Source of the DNA: Burkholderia sp. HI2500
Lineage (GTDB): Bacteria > Pseudomonadota > Gammaproteobacteria > Burkholderiales > Burkholderiaceae
DNA length: 64,000 nucleotides
NCBI RefSeq assembly: GCF_002223055.1
Contig: NZ_NKFL01000007.1
Location: 806,001-870,000 of the forward strand
Reading direction: 5' to 3'
Shown here one piece after another: positions 19,348-27,491 of the stretch; the stretch's first letter is position 1; every line of letters begins with the position of its first letter. The notes below the pieces were generated by a model. It ran no database searches. It saw only the letters and a list, made by a program, of their open reading frames with translations, and was not told the DNA's origin. Made by a program: the position numbers and the translations under genes.

Positions 19348-19440
19348 ATGATGCAGCGCATGACGATTCGAAACACCACGCTCTCGCTGCACCATCACTA
19401 CGGACGCCCGCTGTTGCGCCGTGGCTCGTTTCGCATCTAG
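19348..19440 (+). CDS. hisL: Histidine-codon leader peptide upstream of hisC
   Basis: A 30-codon frame (ATG at 19348, with further in-frame ATGs at 19351 and 19360) encodes a short peptide with three consecutive His codons, CAC-CAT-CAC at 19390-19398, in the context LHHHYGRP, and ends at TAG 19438-19440. A hairpin and a rho-independent terminator follow before the hisC start. This is the classic arrangement of amino-acid attenuation: ribosome stalling on His codons when charged His-tRNA is scarce would favour read-through into hisC. The enterobacterial his leader has seven His codons; this one has three. The peptide is too short to be recognised by homology, so the call rests on the codons and the position. 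Confidence 0.7.
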   Translation: MMQRMTIRNTTLSLHHHYGRPLLRRGSFRI

Positions 19441-19447
19441 CAATTGC

Positions 19448-19465
19448 ATCGGGTGAATGCCCGAT
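19448..19465 (+). promoter_or_regulatory. Leader hairpin of the hisC attenuator
   Basis: The arms atcggg (19448-19453) and cccgat (19460-19465) enclose a 6-base loop just after the leader-peptide stop. It would form a separate hairpin upstream of the terminator and could compete with, or help fold, an antiterminator. Confidence 0.5.
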
Positions 19466-19478
19466 CAAGACGACAACC

Positions 19479-19507
19479 AAGGCGCCTCCGGCGCCTTTTT
19501 TGTTTTT
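19479..19507 (+). terminator. Rho-independent terminator of the hisC attenuator
   Basis: The stem aaggcgcc / ggcgcctt (19479-19486 with 19490-19497) has a 3-base loop tcc and is followed by an almost unbroken T-run to 19507. It sits 56 bases upstream of the hisC start, between the leader peptide and the structural gene, so its natural role is regulated premature termination. Confidence 0.8.
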
Positions 19508-19562
19508 TGCCGCCTTGAGAGCGGACTGCGCCGATCAATCGAACCCGTACGGAGTGTTTTCA

Positions 19563-20675
19563 ATGCAACAGCCCTGGAAAGACGTCGCCTTGTCGGATTT
19601 ACCGCTCCGCGAGGATCTCAAGTTGCGGCACGCGTATGGGGCGCCGCAGCTCGATGTGCCGGTCTGCCTGAACGTCAACGAGAACCCCTATCCGCCGTCG
19701 CCCGCGCTCGTCGCACGCATCGCGACCGCGGTGGCCGACGCCGCGCGCGCGGCGAACCGCTATCCCGACCGCGACTTCGCCGAGCTGCGCGCGCATCTGG
19801 CGGCGTATCTGACGCACGACACCGGCGTGACGGTCGACGCATCGAGCGTCTGGGCAGCCAACGGCTCGAATGAAGTGATCCAGCATATCCTGCAGGCATT
19901 CGGCGGCCCCGGGCGATCGGCGCTGGCCTTTACGCCCGCGTATCCCATGTATGACGAATACTGCCGCACGACTTTCACGCGCCTGCATACGTTGCCGCGC
20001 ACCCGGGATTTCGCGCTGGATCTGGATCAGGCCCTCGACAGCATCCGCGAGCACCAGCCGAGCGTCATCCTGCTGACGTCGCCGAACAACCCAACCGGCA
20101 CCGCGCTGCCGGTCGACGATATCCGCGCGATACTCGACGTCGCGCCGGGCGTGGTGGTCGTCGACGAGGCCTATGCGGAATTCCGGCGTCACGGCGTCCC
20201 CAGCGCGGTGACGCTGCTGCCGGAGCATCCCCGGCTCATCGTCACCCGCACGCTGAGCAAGGCGTTCAAGTTCGCGGGCGGCCGCGTCGGGTATTGCGCG
20301 TGTGCGCCTGCGATCGTCGAAGGGCTGAAGCGGGTTCGATTGCCCTACCACCTGTCCGCCTTCACTCAGGCGGCGGCCTGTGCGGCGCTGGTCGCGCGTG
20401 ACGAGATGCTGTCGCAAGTGGAGGCGATCAAGGCCGAGCGCGATTCGACCGTCGACTGGCTGCGTGGCCTGGGCCTCACGGTCGCCGATTCCGATGCCAA
20501 CTTCGTGATGTTCGGCGAGTTTGCGGATCGGCACCGGATCTGGAGCGGCCTCCTGCGTCACGGGGTCCTGATTCGGGAGTCCGGGCCGCCGACGTATCTT
20601 CGCGTGTCGATCGGCACCGGCGCGGAGATGGCCGCGTTTCGTGCGGCACTGCTTGACGTGATGGCACCCGAATAA
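19563..20675 (+). CDS. hisC: Histidinol-phosphate aminotransferase
   Basis: A 370-residue fold-type I PLP aminotransferase. It has the N-terminal LNVNENPYPPSP (substrate-binding NENP box of HisC), the ANGSNEVIQHIL cofactor region, SPNNPTGTALP (PLP-binding NNPTG), VVVDEAYAEF (Asp-x-Ala-Tyr pair) and RTLSKAFKFAGGRVGY, in which Lys of SKAF forms the Schiff base. The terminal Arg region LRVSIGTGAEM is also typical. It converts imidazole acetol-phosphate and glutamate to histidinol-phosphate. Other his genes are absent, so this is probably a second, stand-alone copy. The His leader peptide and terminator directly upstream support a histidine-related role over a general aromatic aminotransferase. 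Start ATG 19563 follows acggag. Confidence 0.88.
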   Translation: MQQPWKDVALSDLPLREDLKLRHAYGAPQLDVPVCLNVNENPYPPSPALVARIATAVADAARAANRYPDRDFAELRAHLAAYLTHDTGVTVDASSVWAANGSNEVIQHILQAFGGPGRSALAFTPAYPMYDEYCRTTFTRLHTLPRTRDFALDLDQALDSIREHQPSVILLTSPNNPTGTALPVDDIRAILDVAPGVVVVDEAYAEFRRHGVPSAVTLLPEHPRLIVTRTLSKAFKFAGGRVGYCACAPAIVEGLKRVRLPYHLSAFTQAAACAALVARDEMLSQVEAIKAERDSTVDWLRGLGLTVADSDANFVMFGEFADRHRIWSGLLRHGVLIRESGPPTYLRVSIGTGAEMAAFRAALLDVMAPE

Positions 20676-20738
20676 GCGACCGGCCATCCGGTCGACGACG
20701 CGATGAGGCCCATGCGTGGGCCGTATCCGACGATGTAC

Positions 20739-20990
20739 TTACTTCATCGTCGCGAACCGCATTTCCATCGTGTGGATCTTCGCGAGCACCGCTTCGCTGA
20801 GCTTTCTGACGTGGCGCGGCACATCGGGCGCCGACAGCAGCTCCTCGATTCGCCCGCGCCAGTAGCTCGGATGCCGCACGCGCCCCGCACCCGACATCGA
20901 CACATCGTCAGCGTTCGTCTCGCTGTCCAGGAGAGCCACCATTCGCTGAATGTGTGAGAGCTCTCGTTCTGCAAAGTCTCGTGCCAGCAT
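20739..20990 (-). CDS. Hypothetical protein
   Basis: The 83-residue frame from ATG 20990 (ggggaa about 12 bases upstream) reads MLARDFAERELSHIQRMVAL, a charged helical start, and later SYWRGRIEELLSAPDVPRHV, a likely real small helical protein. An upstream ATG at 21065 would add 25 residues and is also preceded by a weak ribosome binding site. No family is recognised. The gene converges on hisC, with 63 bases between stops. Confidence 0.5.
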   Translation of the reverse strand: MLARDFAERELSHIQRMVALLDSETNADDVSMSGAGRVRHPSYWRGRIEELLSAPDVPRHVRKLSEAVLAKIHTMEMRFATMK

Positions 20991-21402
20991 ATTGATTGAA
21001 ATTCCCCGAAATACGACAGCAGGCCTTCCGTCATCAACGCGCCATCGTGTTGCGGTGTAAGGCATTCACCGCACACGTCAGTCGCCATCGTAAGCAGAAG
21101 CTGTGTCAGTAAACCGCGTGGGCATTTGCTGATTTCGATACGGATTGGGGAGCCTGTCCGATTGTTCCGACGACTTCCGGCCCCGATGCCCTGGGGTCAA
21201 TCGTAGGCTGACTGTCGGGCGATGGCATCTCCCAAAGTGGGGATGCGGGGCGATATTGGCGGGGCGGTGTTTCCGGAATTTTCAGGTCGTCGGGCGTTGC
21301 GCGGAAGGCATGCGGTTGCCGGCTGAAGACAAAATCGAGGTCAGTTGACTATCTCGACGACGCGCGTCGGGCGTATGGCTGACCGGTAGGCACGAGGCGA
21401 GC
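20991..21402. other. Intergenic stretch, no gene recognised
   Basis: It includes the possible 25-codon N-terminal extension of the preceding hypothetical gene (to 21065). The rest gives only short, unconvincing frames. Confidence 0.45.
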
Positions 21403-21624
21403 ATGTACAGTGTGCACGCGAGTAGCGCTGCGCCGTGGACCGCGGGCGACCTGCGCGCCCTGCTCAACAAATCGGCGCGCGAGATTGCCTGGACAACGGG
21501 CGAGCGACAACACAGCCCATTCGCCCAATTCGCCGCGCACCTTCAAATCGCAGATATCGAACGCCGCCTGACGCTTCGCAAGATCCTCATCGGCGAGCAG
21601 GCTGTCGAAGTCCTTTGGCAGTAA
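21403..21624 (+). CDS. Small hypothetical protein (doubtful)
   Basis: A 73-residue frame with about three quarters G/C at third positions and a plausible helical core (GDLRALLNKSAREIAW and IADIERRLTLRKILIGEQAV). The minus strand over the same bases also has an open frame of reasonable composition, so the coding strand is not certain. No family is recognised. Confidence 0.3.
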   Translation: MYSVHASSAAPWTAGDLRALLNKSAREIAWTTGERQHSPFAQFAAHLQIADIERRLTLRKILIGEQAVEVLWQ

Positions 21625-21740
21625 TTGCGTGCTTTGCTTTCCGTATTGCTGGCGCGTGCTCTCACCAGCAGAGCGCGTCGCGCGTCGAGTATAGGAATGT
21701 TTCGCGCAACTACACACTCGCGAGACAGGATCCGCTGAAA

Positions 21741-22229
21741 TCAGATACCGACATCGCCCTGCTTCAGCCCGAAAATGAAATCGACTTCCACCGACGCCCC
21801 TTTGGGCAATTGCAGCACGCCGACCGACGTACGCGTATGAACGCCTGCATCGCCAAGCACCGCGTACAGCATGTCGGATGCGCCGTCGGCGACTTCGCTT
21901 TGCATCGTGAAGCCGGGTGCGCTTCGCACATACACGGTGATGCGCGGCACAGTCGCGATCGCGTCGAGTGTGCCGCGGTGCTTCCTGATCAGCGACAGCG
22001 CACGCAGCACCGATACGCCGGCGGCCCGGCGACCTTCGTCGAGCGAAACGGATTCCCCCACTACGCCCACGAAATGCACCACGTCGCCGATTCGCGGAAT
22101 CTGGCCGGCAATGTAGGCCATGTTCCCGTCGACCAGAATGGGCGTGTACTTTCCGCCGATCCTGATTTCCTCGTCCGGATTGAAGCCGAATTCGGCCGCG
22201 ACCTGCGTCAGCTTATCGTCTCTGTTCAT
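21741..22229 (-). CDS. RidA/YjgF/YER057c-family protein
   Basis: The 162-residue protein matches the longer RidA branch. It has PILVDGNMAYIAGQIPR near residues 30-46, a central SVLRALSLIRKHRGTLDAI, VPRITVYVRSAPGFT, and a C-terminal RTSVGVLQLPKGASVEVDFI, where the Arg-x-x-V-G-V...LP pattern of the family is kept. RidA members hydrolyse reactive enamines and imines from PLP enzymes, though this subfamily (also called YjgF_endoribonc) is less studied and may have another substrate. It is a single gene facing away from the H-NS-like gene. Confidence 0.85.
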   Translation of the reverse strand: MNRDDKLTQVAAEFGFNPDEEIRIGGKYTPILVDGNMAYIAGQIPRIGDVVHFVGVVGESVSLDEGRRAAGVSVLRALSLIRKHRGTLDAIATVPRITVYVRSAPGFTMQSEVADGASDMLYAVLGDAGVHTRTSVGVLQLPKGASVEVDFIFGLKQGDVGI

Positions 22230-22511
22230 TAGTGAATTCCCCGATACTTCAGAAAAATGTAAAGAATAATTAATTCTCGCGCGGATGTCTCGACGAAAAA
22301 ATCCCGCCGCGACCGATCAAAGCGACGTGCCGCCGCCGTTAAAAAGTTTCCGGGTAATCCTCTACGTTTTCTCAAACATGACACACTTTTCAGGTGTTCG
22401 AAGCAGTCCTGCATTGCTTTATCGATGACAAATCTCGTAGTCGAAGAGAATTTCCTCAAAACTTTCTGCTGAAACCGCTATCATATGTGTACTCAACCTG
22501 AAGAGTGATAC

Positions 22512-22811
22512 ATGGCAACGTACAAGGAACTGAAAGCCCAAATGGAAGCTTTGGCCGAGAAAGCCGAAGCTGCACGTGCCGCGGAATTCCAGGCGATCGT
22601 CGACGACATCCGCACCAAAGTTGCGGAATTCGGCATTACCGAGAAAGACATTTTCGGTACGCGTCGTGGTCGACCGGCCAAGCAAGCGGCCGCCCCCGTG
22701 CAGGCAAAGTATCGCGACCCGAAGACCGGGGCAACCTGGTCGGGCCGCGGTCGCGCGCCCGCATGGATCAAGGACGCGAAGAATCGCAATCGATTCCTGA
22801 TCCAGGAATAA
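22512..22811 (+). CDS. H-NS family nucleoid-associated protein
   Basis: The 99-residue protein has an N-terminal coiled-coil oligomerisation helix (YKELKAQMEALAEKAEAARA) and a C-terminal DNA-binding motif in which YRDPKTGATWSGRGRAPAWI corresponds to the H-NS family YRDPxTGxTWSGRGRxPxWI. The RRGRPAK stretch before it is an AT-hook-like linker. This is the common betaproteobacterial form, shorter than enteric H-NS. It would bind AT-rich, often foreign, DNA and silence it. The 282 bases upstream are AT-rich and may allow autoregulation. Confidence 0.93.
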   Translation: MATYKELKAQMEALAEKAEAARAAEFQAIVDDIRTKVAEFGITEKDIFGTRRGRPAKQAAAPVQAKYRDPKTGATWSGRGRAPAWIKDAKNRNRFLIQE

Positions 22812-22972
22812 GATTCTCGACGCGCACCGGCGCGCGCTAGCGCGCCGCCCTGCTATTTGGGCATCGATACCGGCGGTATTTAAAGGCCGCTCCGGTGTGG
22901 TGACGATTTGCGCCATCCGGCGCGTGGTTGCACGCTACGCGCCGGATTTCATGCTGCCCAATATTTCCTGAT

Positions 22973-23305
22973 TCAACGTTCGTAATAAATCGCAAGCCAG
23001 ACGGATTGTGTTGCTTCGTGCGTCCACGCGACGCGATGACGGCAATGCGGCTCGATCAGCACGTAGTCGCCGGGATGCATTTCATGGCGCGTCGGACCTT
23101 CTTCGAATTCGAGTACCGCGGCGCCCGACAGCAACACGACCCATTCGGCGCGCGAGTCGTCATACCAAAAGCCATCGGGGCTCGCGTGCCCCATCGACAC
23201 GATTCGCTCTACGTTCAGACGCTGCCCGGTGACGAGGCGGTCGATTTGTTCATCTTTACCGCGCTCGCCATCGGTGGTGAAAAGATTGCCGGTTTGAAGT
23301 TGCAT
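22973..23305 (-). CDS. Cupin domain protein
   Basis: A 110-residue single-domain cupin. The core is EWVVLLSGAAVLEFEEGPTR, HEMHPGDYVLIEPHCRHRVA, with the conserved G-D-x-x-x-I-P-like turn and His residues of motif 2 (PHCRHRV); motif 1 has fewer metal ligands than usual. Proteins of this size are often metal-dependent isomerases or sensors of unknown substrate. It lies alone between the H-NS-like gene and the five-gene operon. Confidence 0.8.
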   Translation of the reverse strand: MQLQTGNLFTTDGERGKDEQIDRLVTGQRLNVERIVSMGHASPDGFWYDDSRAEWVVLLSGAAVLEFEEGPTRHEMHPGDYVLIEPHCRHRVAWTHEATQSVWLAIYYER

Positions 23306-23526
23306 GGAGCGGCCTCGTCGATGATCGTCGGGGAAAGAATCGTGCGTTGAGTGACGCGGACTTTCACCTCAGTCTAACGATCACCATTGACACTGACTCG
23401 TTTCATCGGAAACAGCATCATAGCGTTCCACATGCCTGAAACCGGCCGCGGATTCAACCCGTCGATACATCGAATTGATGAACGCGCTCAGCGGATGTAT
23501 CGAAGTCCCGTATCGCTCGCGGACGT

Positions 23527-24366
23527 TCACACTCGATCCAGCGGAACGGTAAGCAGGTCGATCACCGCTTGCGTCTCGGGGCGCACGCCGCGCCACCACG
23601 CAAAGGCTTCCGCCGCCTGCTCCACCAGCATGCCAACGCCATCCGCTACACCGGCGACCCCTGCATTGCGCGCGAGTCGCAAGAACGGCGTGAGGTGCTT
23701 GCCATAGGCCAGTTCATAGGCTGTGCCATGCGGGCTGAACACGCCGGGCGGCACGGGCGGCAAATCGCCTGTCAGACTCGCGGACGTCGCGTTGACCACC
23801 AGATCGAAGCGCCCCATACGCTCGAGTTCCCCGTAAGCGCATGCCGTTATCGGGCCATACGAAGCCAATTGCGATGCCAGCGCTTGCGCTTTCTCGACAT
23901 GACGATTCGCCACCACCAGTTGTGCGGGGCGCGCGCCCAGGAAGGGAAGCAACGCGCCGCGGGCCGCGCCGCCGGCACCCAGCAGCAACACACGCTTGCC
24001 CGCGAACGGCGTGTGAAGATTCACCTCGATATCACGCAGCAGGCCGATGCCGTCGAAGTTGTCTGCGAGAATCCGACCGCCGTCGAACTTGAACGCGTTC
24101 GCCGCGCCTGCAAGCGTCGCGCGCTCGCTGCGCTCATCGGCCATGTCGAATGCCGCAAGCTTGAACGGCGCCGTGATGTTCATGCCCTTGCCGCCGGCCG
24201 CGATAAATTTCCGCACCGTTGCCGCGAACGCGTCATCCGGTTCGCACGGCCCCTCGATGGCCGTGTAGTGCATCGCCTGCTGCGTCGCTTCGGCGAAAAG
24301 CCCATGAATCAGCGGGGATTTCGTATGGCCGATCGGATTGCCGATCACCGCATAGGTATCGCTCAT
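23527..24366 (-). CDS. Shikimate dehydrogenase-like oxidoreductase (AroE family)
   Basis: The 279-residue protein has the AroE order: YAVIGNPIGHTKSPLIHGLF (substrate-binding SxS loop reads H-T-K-S), KGMNITAPFK with the catalytic Lys, then DNFDGIGLLRDIE where housekeeping AroE has NTDG. The NADP Rossmann motif is VLLLGAGGAARGAL, followed by VVNATSASL. The Phe in place of Thr before the catalytic Asp, and the Thr in place of the first Ser, suggest a substrate other than shikimate, perhaps quinate or another hydroxyacid; this is inferred. ATG 24366 gives the standard N-terminus and is 7 bases after the CoA-transferase stop. Last gene of the five-gene operon. Confidence 0.85.
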   Translation of the reverse strand: MSDTYAVIGNPIGHTKSPLIHGLFAEATQQAMHYTAIEGPCEPDDAFAATVRKFIAAGGKGMNITAPFKLAAFDMADERSERATLAGAANAFKFDGGRILADNFDGIGLLRDIEVNLHTPFAGKRVLLLGAGGAARGALLPFLGARPAQLVVANRHVEKAQALASQLASYGPITACAYGELERMGRFDLVVNATSASLTGDLPPVPPGVFSPHGTAYELAYGKHLTPFLRLARNAGVAGVADGVGMLVEQAAEAFAWWRGVRPETQAVIDLLTVPLDRV

Positions 24367-24373
24367 CGTCGCC

Positions 24374-25588
24374 TCACTTGTCGAACAGCACGCCGTCGGT
24401 TTGCATCGCATCGATCTCGGCGGGCGTGAAACCCAGCGATTGCGCGACTTCGGCATTGTGCTGCCCCAGATCCGGGGCAACCTCGCGGATCGTGGTATCG
24501 CATGCGGAAAACCGGAACGGCAGATTCGGCAGGCGCAGCGTGCCGTAACGCGGATGCTCCTGTTCGACGATCATGCCGCGCGCCTGGATTTGCGGATCGG
24601 CAATCACTTCGTCGATGCGTTGCACCTTCGCGCAAGGCACATCGATGCCGTCGAGCAGTTCGAGAATCTGCGTCACCGTGCGCGCGGCGACCCACGGTTC
24701 GACCACGCCGAGAATGTCCAGCCGATGCGTATTGCGACCCACGCTATGGTGAAACCGCTCGTCGGTGCCAAAGCCGCGCGGCCCGCCGCTCGCTTCGATC
24801 AGCGACGCGAAACGCTTCCACGCATCGTCCACCTGCGCGGCGATCACCAGATCGCCATCGATCGCGCGAAACACACCATAAAGCGTCGAGCCGGGCATGT
24901 CGTGCCCGGTCTGTTCGGGCAGCACATCGGCAAGCGTGTAGCACTGGACCGCATATTCGTGCATCGAGACGAGCGTGTCGTAAAGCGCCATGTCGATGTG
25001 CTGCCCTCGCCCGCTTTTCACGCGGCCGAGCAGTGCCGCATTGATGGCCGCGACCGCGTGAATGCCCGTGTACATGTCCCCGAGCGAAATACGCAGCAGC
25101 GGTGGGCGGTCGCCGGGCGTGCCGACCATCTGCATGATGCCGCTCTTGGCCTCGGCGATCAGTCCGAAACCCGCGCGATGGGCGTCCGGCCCCGTGTGGC
25201 CATACGCGGAAATGGAGCAGTAGACCAGCCCTGGATTGCGCGCGGAAAGCGCTTCGTAGCCGAGCCCAAGTTTGTCGAGCGCGCCGGGCCGGTAATTCTC
25301 CACGAATACGTCGGCCGAATCGCAGAGCCGCTCCATGAAGGCCTTTCCGCGCGGGTCCTTCATGTTCACGCTGACGCCGCGCTTGCCCATATTGAGCTGC
25401 AGAAAATAGCCGCTCGAGCGATCGTCAAGCACGGTCGCGTGCTGGCGTCCCGCATCGCCGCTGCCGGGTCGCTCGACCTTGATCACTTCCGCACCCAGCG
25501 CCGCGAGGCAACGCCCCACGTACGGACCCGCGAGAAAGTGGCTGTAGTCGACGACACGAATCCCTTCCAGTGGACGCGCCTGTTTCAT
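24374..25588 (-). CDS. CaiB/BaiF-family (class III) CoA-transferase
   Basis: A full-length 404-residue member of the family. It opens with PLEGIRVVDYSHFLAGPYVG and has LGAEVIKVERPGSGD (CoA-binding Rossmann region), VFVENYRPGALDKLGLGYE and the active-site Asp171 in SLGDMYTGIHAVAAINAAL. Class III enzymes transfer CoA between carboxylic acids via an aspartyl-CoA thioester intermediate. Next to a MaoC hydratase it likely activates an unsaturated or hydroxylated carboxylic acid that the hydratase then processes. The start overlaps the MaoC gene stop by 4 bases. Confidence 0.92.
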   Translation of the reverse strand: MKQARPLEGIRVVDYSHFLAGPYVGRCLAALGAEVIKVERPGSGDAGRQHATVLDDRSSGYFLQLNMGKRGVSVNMKDPRGKAFMERLCDSADVFVENYRPGALDKLGLGYEALSARNPGLVYCSISAYGHTGPDAHRAGFGLIAEAKSGIMQMVGTPGDRPPLLRISLGDMYTGIHAVAAINAALLGRVKSGRGQHIDMALYDTLVSMHEYAVQCYTLADVLPEQTGHDMPGSTLYGVFRAIDGDLVIAAQVDDAWKRFASLIEASGGPRGFGTDERFHHSVGRNTHRLDILGVVEPWVAARTVTQILELLDGIDVPCAKVQRIDEVIADPQIQARGMIVEQEHPRYGTLRLPNLPFRFSACDTTIREVAPDLGQHNAEVAQSLGFTPAEIDAMQTDGVLFDK

Positions 25589-26046
25589 CGTTCAGCTCCC
25601 GGCCGGCGCGGCACCATCAGACGATGCTCACCTCGCTGCACCACTTCGCCGTGCTGATTGATCAGCTCCGAAGGAAGCGTCACGATGCCCCAATCCGGGC
25701 GGCTCTTGCTCGGGCGCATCGCGCCGATGCGAAACTTCACATGCAGCACGTCATCGACCTTGATCGGCAAAACGAAGTCCCAGCTCCAGCCCAGCGACAT
25801 GCCCGGCACAAAGCGATAATCGCTGCGGGTCTTCAGGCCATCGGCAATCGAAAGACCAAACAATCCATGCGCAACGAGGCAGCCAAAGTGGCTCGCGTTC
25901 GCATACGCTTCATCGACGTGCACCGGTGTGTGATCGCCGGTGAGATCCGCGTACGCGAGAATGCGTTCCTTCGTGACGGTGTAGCTCGGGCTCACGCATT
26001 CGTCGCCTTCGCGTGCGTCGTCCCAGTATTTTTCGACGATGGTCAT
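25585..26046 (-). CDS. MaoC-like enoyl-CoA hydratase
   Basis: The 153-residue hot-dog fold protein has the hydratase signature: ILAYADLTGDHTPVHVDEAY (Asp and His catalytic pair in D-x-x-x-D-H-x-P-V/I-H) followed by FGCLVAHGLFGLSIADGL. ATG 26046 is 1 base after the VOC gene stop; the upstream open frame belongs to the overlapping VOC gene in another frame. It would add water to an enoyl-CoA. It overlaps the CoA-transferase start by 4 bases, so the two are made together. Confidence 0.9.
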   Translation of the reverse strand: MTIVEKYWDDAREGDECVSPSYTVTKERILAYADLTGDHTPVHVDEAYANASHFGCLVAHGLFGLSIADGLKTRSDYRFVPGMSLGWSWDFVLPIKVDDVLHVKFRIGAMRPSKSRPDWGIVTLPSELINQHGEVVQRGEHRLMVPRRPGAER

Positions 26047-26047
26047 G

Positions 26048-26440
26048 TCATGCCTCCGCGCGCGGATTGATGGCGAGCGCCTGGCCCACGCAGCGCGCGG
26101 GTTTCGCCTGAATGAATTCGATGGCGAGACCATCGGGCAAACGCAGCCAGTTCGCACCTTGCGGCATGGGCTGCACGTCGTAGCGGCGGGCGGCGGCGAG
26201 CGAGGCTTCCACGTCCTCGCACATGATGCCGAGATGGCCAAGCCTTCCTTCGGGGCCCGAAAAATCCGGCTGGTGGATGAACTGCATGCCGCCGAGCGTC
26301 CAGTACTGGCGCGGCGCTTCGGTCGTGCCGTCGACCTCGCGCATCGTCATGCCGAACACCTCCTCGAAAAAACGGATGTGCCAGTGGATGTCGCGCACGA
26401 AGACGGCGATATGTTCGAGATAGGCTTTCGGTTGGCTCAT
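26048..26440 (-). CDS. VOC-family (glyoxalase/dioxygenase fold) protein
   Basis: The 130-residue protein has paired beta-alpha-beta-beta-beta units of the vicinal oxygen chelate fold. LEHIAVFVRDIHWHIRFFEE starts the first unit with a metal-ligand His. RLGHLGIMCEDVEASLAAAR starts the second, with GHLGI a typical second ligand, and LPDGLAIEFIQ holds the final Glu. Possible roles are an epimerase, lyase or ring-cleaving enzyme; sequence alone does not choose. Its start overlaps the stop of the preceding gene by 4 bases. Confidence 0.85.
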   Translation of the reverse strand: MSQPKAYLEHIAVFVRDIHWHIRFFEEVFGMTMREVDGTTEAPRQYWTLGGMQFIHQPDFSGPEGRLGHLGIMCEDVEASLAAARRYDVQPMPQGANWLRLPDGLAIEFIQAKPARCVGQALAINPRAEA

Positions 26441-27387
26441 GCTTGCGCCTCCGCTTTCCGGCGGTCGACCATCGCGCGCTCGATGCCCTTGATGCACGCA
26501 ACCAGCGTGGCGTTGACCGGCGTCGGCACACCGTAACGCGCGCCCCAGCGCACGACCGAGCCGTTGATGAAGTCGATTTCGGTCACGGAACCTTTTTCGA
26601 GGCTTTGCAGCATCGACGTCTTGAACGCAGCGGGCAAGCCCTCGGCGGCAAGCGACCACGCCTGCTCCGGATCGTTCATCGACAGGGTGACGCCTGCCGC
26701 CTTCGCGGCCGCGATCGCTTCCGCGACGGCCGCCAGCGAAGTGGCCTTGAGCAGCGGCTCGTCATAAAGCTGGCCGTAAGTCAGCGACGTGATGCCGGTC
26801 AGCGCGCCCGTCGCGACATTCACGAGCAGCTTGTCCCACATGGTGCCGACGATGTTGTCGCTGACCTGCGTGTCGAGGCCCGCGTGGCTGAATGCGTCGG
26901 CAATACGTCGAACGCGATCCGTCACGCGTCCGTCCAGTTCGCCGATGATGGTGTGCTTGCCCACGACGCCCGACTCGATGTGCCCCATGCCGCGCAGTAC
27001 GCCCCCCACATAGGTCTTGCCCGCGAGCACGCGTTCGCGGCCCACGGCGTCGGCAAGAATGTCTTCGTGACCGAGGCCGTTTTGCAGTGACAGCACCAGC
27101 GTTTCAGGCCCCACCAGCGCTTGCGCGCCGCGAATCGCCGCATCGGTGTGGAACGATTTGACGAGCACGATCACGACCTCGGCCACCGCTGCCTCGTCCG
27201 GCCGGGTGGTCGCGCGGACTTGCACCTGGCGCGTGCCGCTTGCGTCGTCGACGCGCAGGCCGTGGGCGCGCATCGCATTGACATGATCGGGCGAGCGGTC
27301 GATCAGCCAGGTCTCGTGGCCGCCTTCGGTGAGCGTCGCGCCAATCGCGCAGCCCAGCGCGCCGGCACCCAGAATGGCAATTTTCAA
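26437..27387 (-). CDS. 2-dehydropantoate 2-reductase-family oxidoreductase
   Basis: A 316-residue NADP-dependent reductase with the N-terminal KIAILGAGALGCAIGATL Rossmann motif, the middle LSLQNGLGHED, and a C-terminal 6-phosphogluconate-like domain containing MWDKLLVNVATGALTGIT (catalytic Lys, Asn) and VTEIDFINGSVVRWG (catalytic Glu region). TTG 27387 is the best start: AAGGAG lies 6 bases upstream and translation begins immediately at the Rossmann strand. An ATG-led extension would run through the promoter. First gene of the operon, so its role is probably catabolic reduction or oxidation of a branched oxoacid and not pantothenate synthesis; that is inferred from context. Confidence 0.87.
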   Translation of the reverse strand: MKIAILGAGALGCAIGATLTEGGHETWLIDRSPDHVNAMRAHGLRVDDASGTRQVQVRATTRPDEAAVAEVVIVLVKSFHTDAAIRGAQALVGPETLVLSLQNGLGHEDILADAVGRERVLAGKTYVGGVLRGMGHIESGVVGKHTIIGELDGRVTDRVRRIADAFSHAGLDTQVSDNIVGTMWDKLLVNVATGALTGITSLTYGQLYDEPLLKATSLAAVAEAIAAAKAAGVTLSMNDPEQAWSLAAEGLPAAFKTSMLQSLEKGSVTEIDFINGSVVRWGARYGVPTPVNATLVACIKGIERAMVDRRKAEAQA

Positions 27388-27452
27388 GTGCGTCTCCTTA
27401 ACGTGTGACGTCACGATAGGAGCCGCTTCATCATGTCGCAATACAATGGATA

Positions 27453-27466
27453 CAATGACATCATTG
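27453..27466. promoter_or_regulatory. Candidate LysR operator in the divergent promoter
   Basis: CAATGA-CA-TCATTG is an inverted repeat 25 bases before the LysR start and 66 bases before the operon start, next to a direct repeat atacaatgg/atacaatga. Its size and place fit autoregulated LysR sites. Confidence 0.45.
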
Positions 27467-27491
27467 CCACACGCAATATCGTTGATCTGCG

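Noticed and set aside
21349..21717. Minus-strand 122-residue frame opposite the small 73-residue gene
   Set aside because: Ambiguous composition; third-position bias slightly favours the plus strand, so it was not listed as a gene.
22828..22850. GC-only palindrome after the H-NS-like gene as a terminator
   Set aside because: The stem is alternating CG without a T-run; not a convincing terminator.
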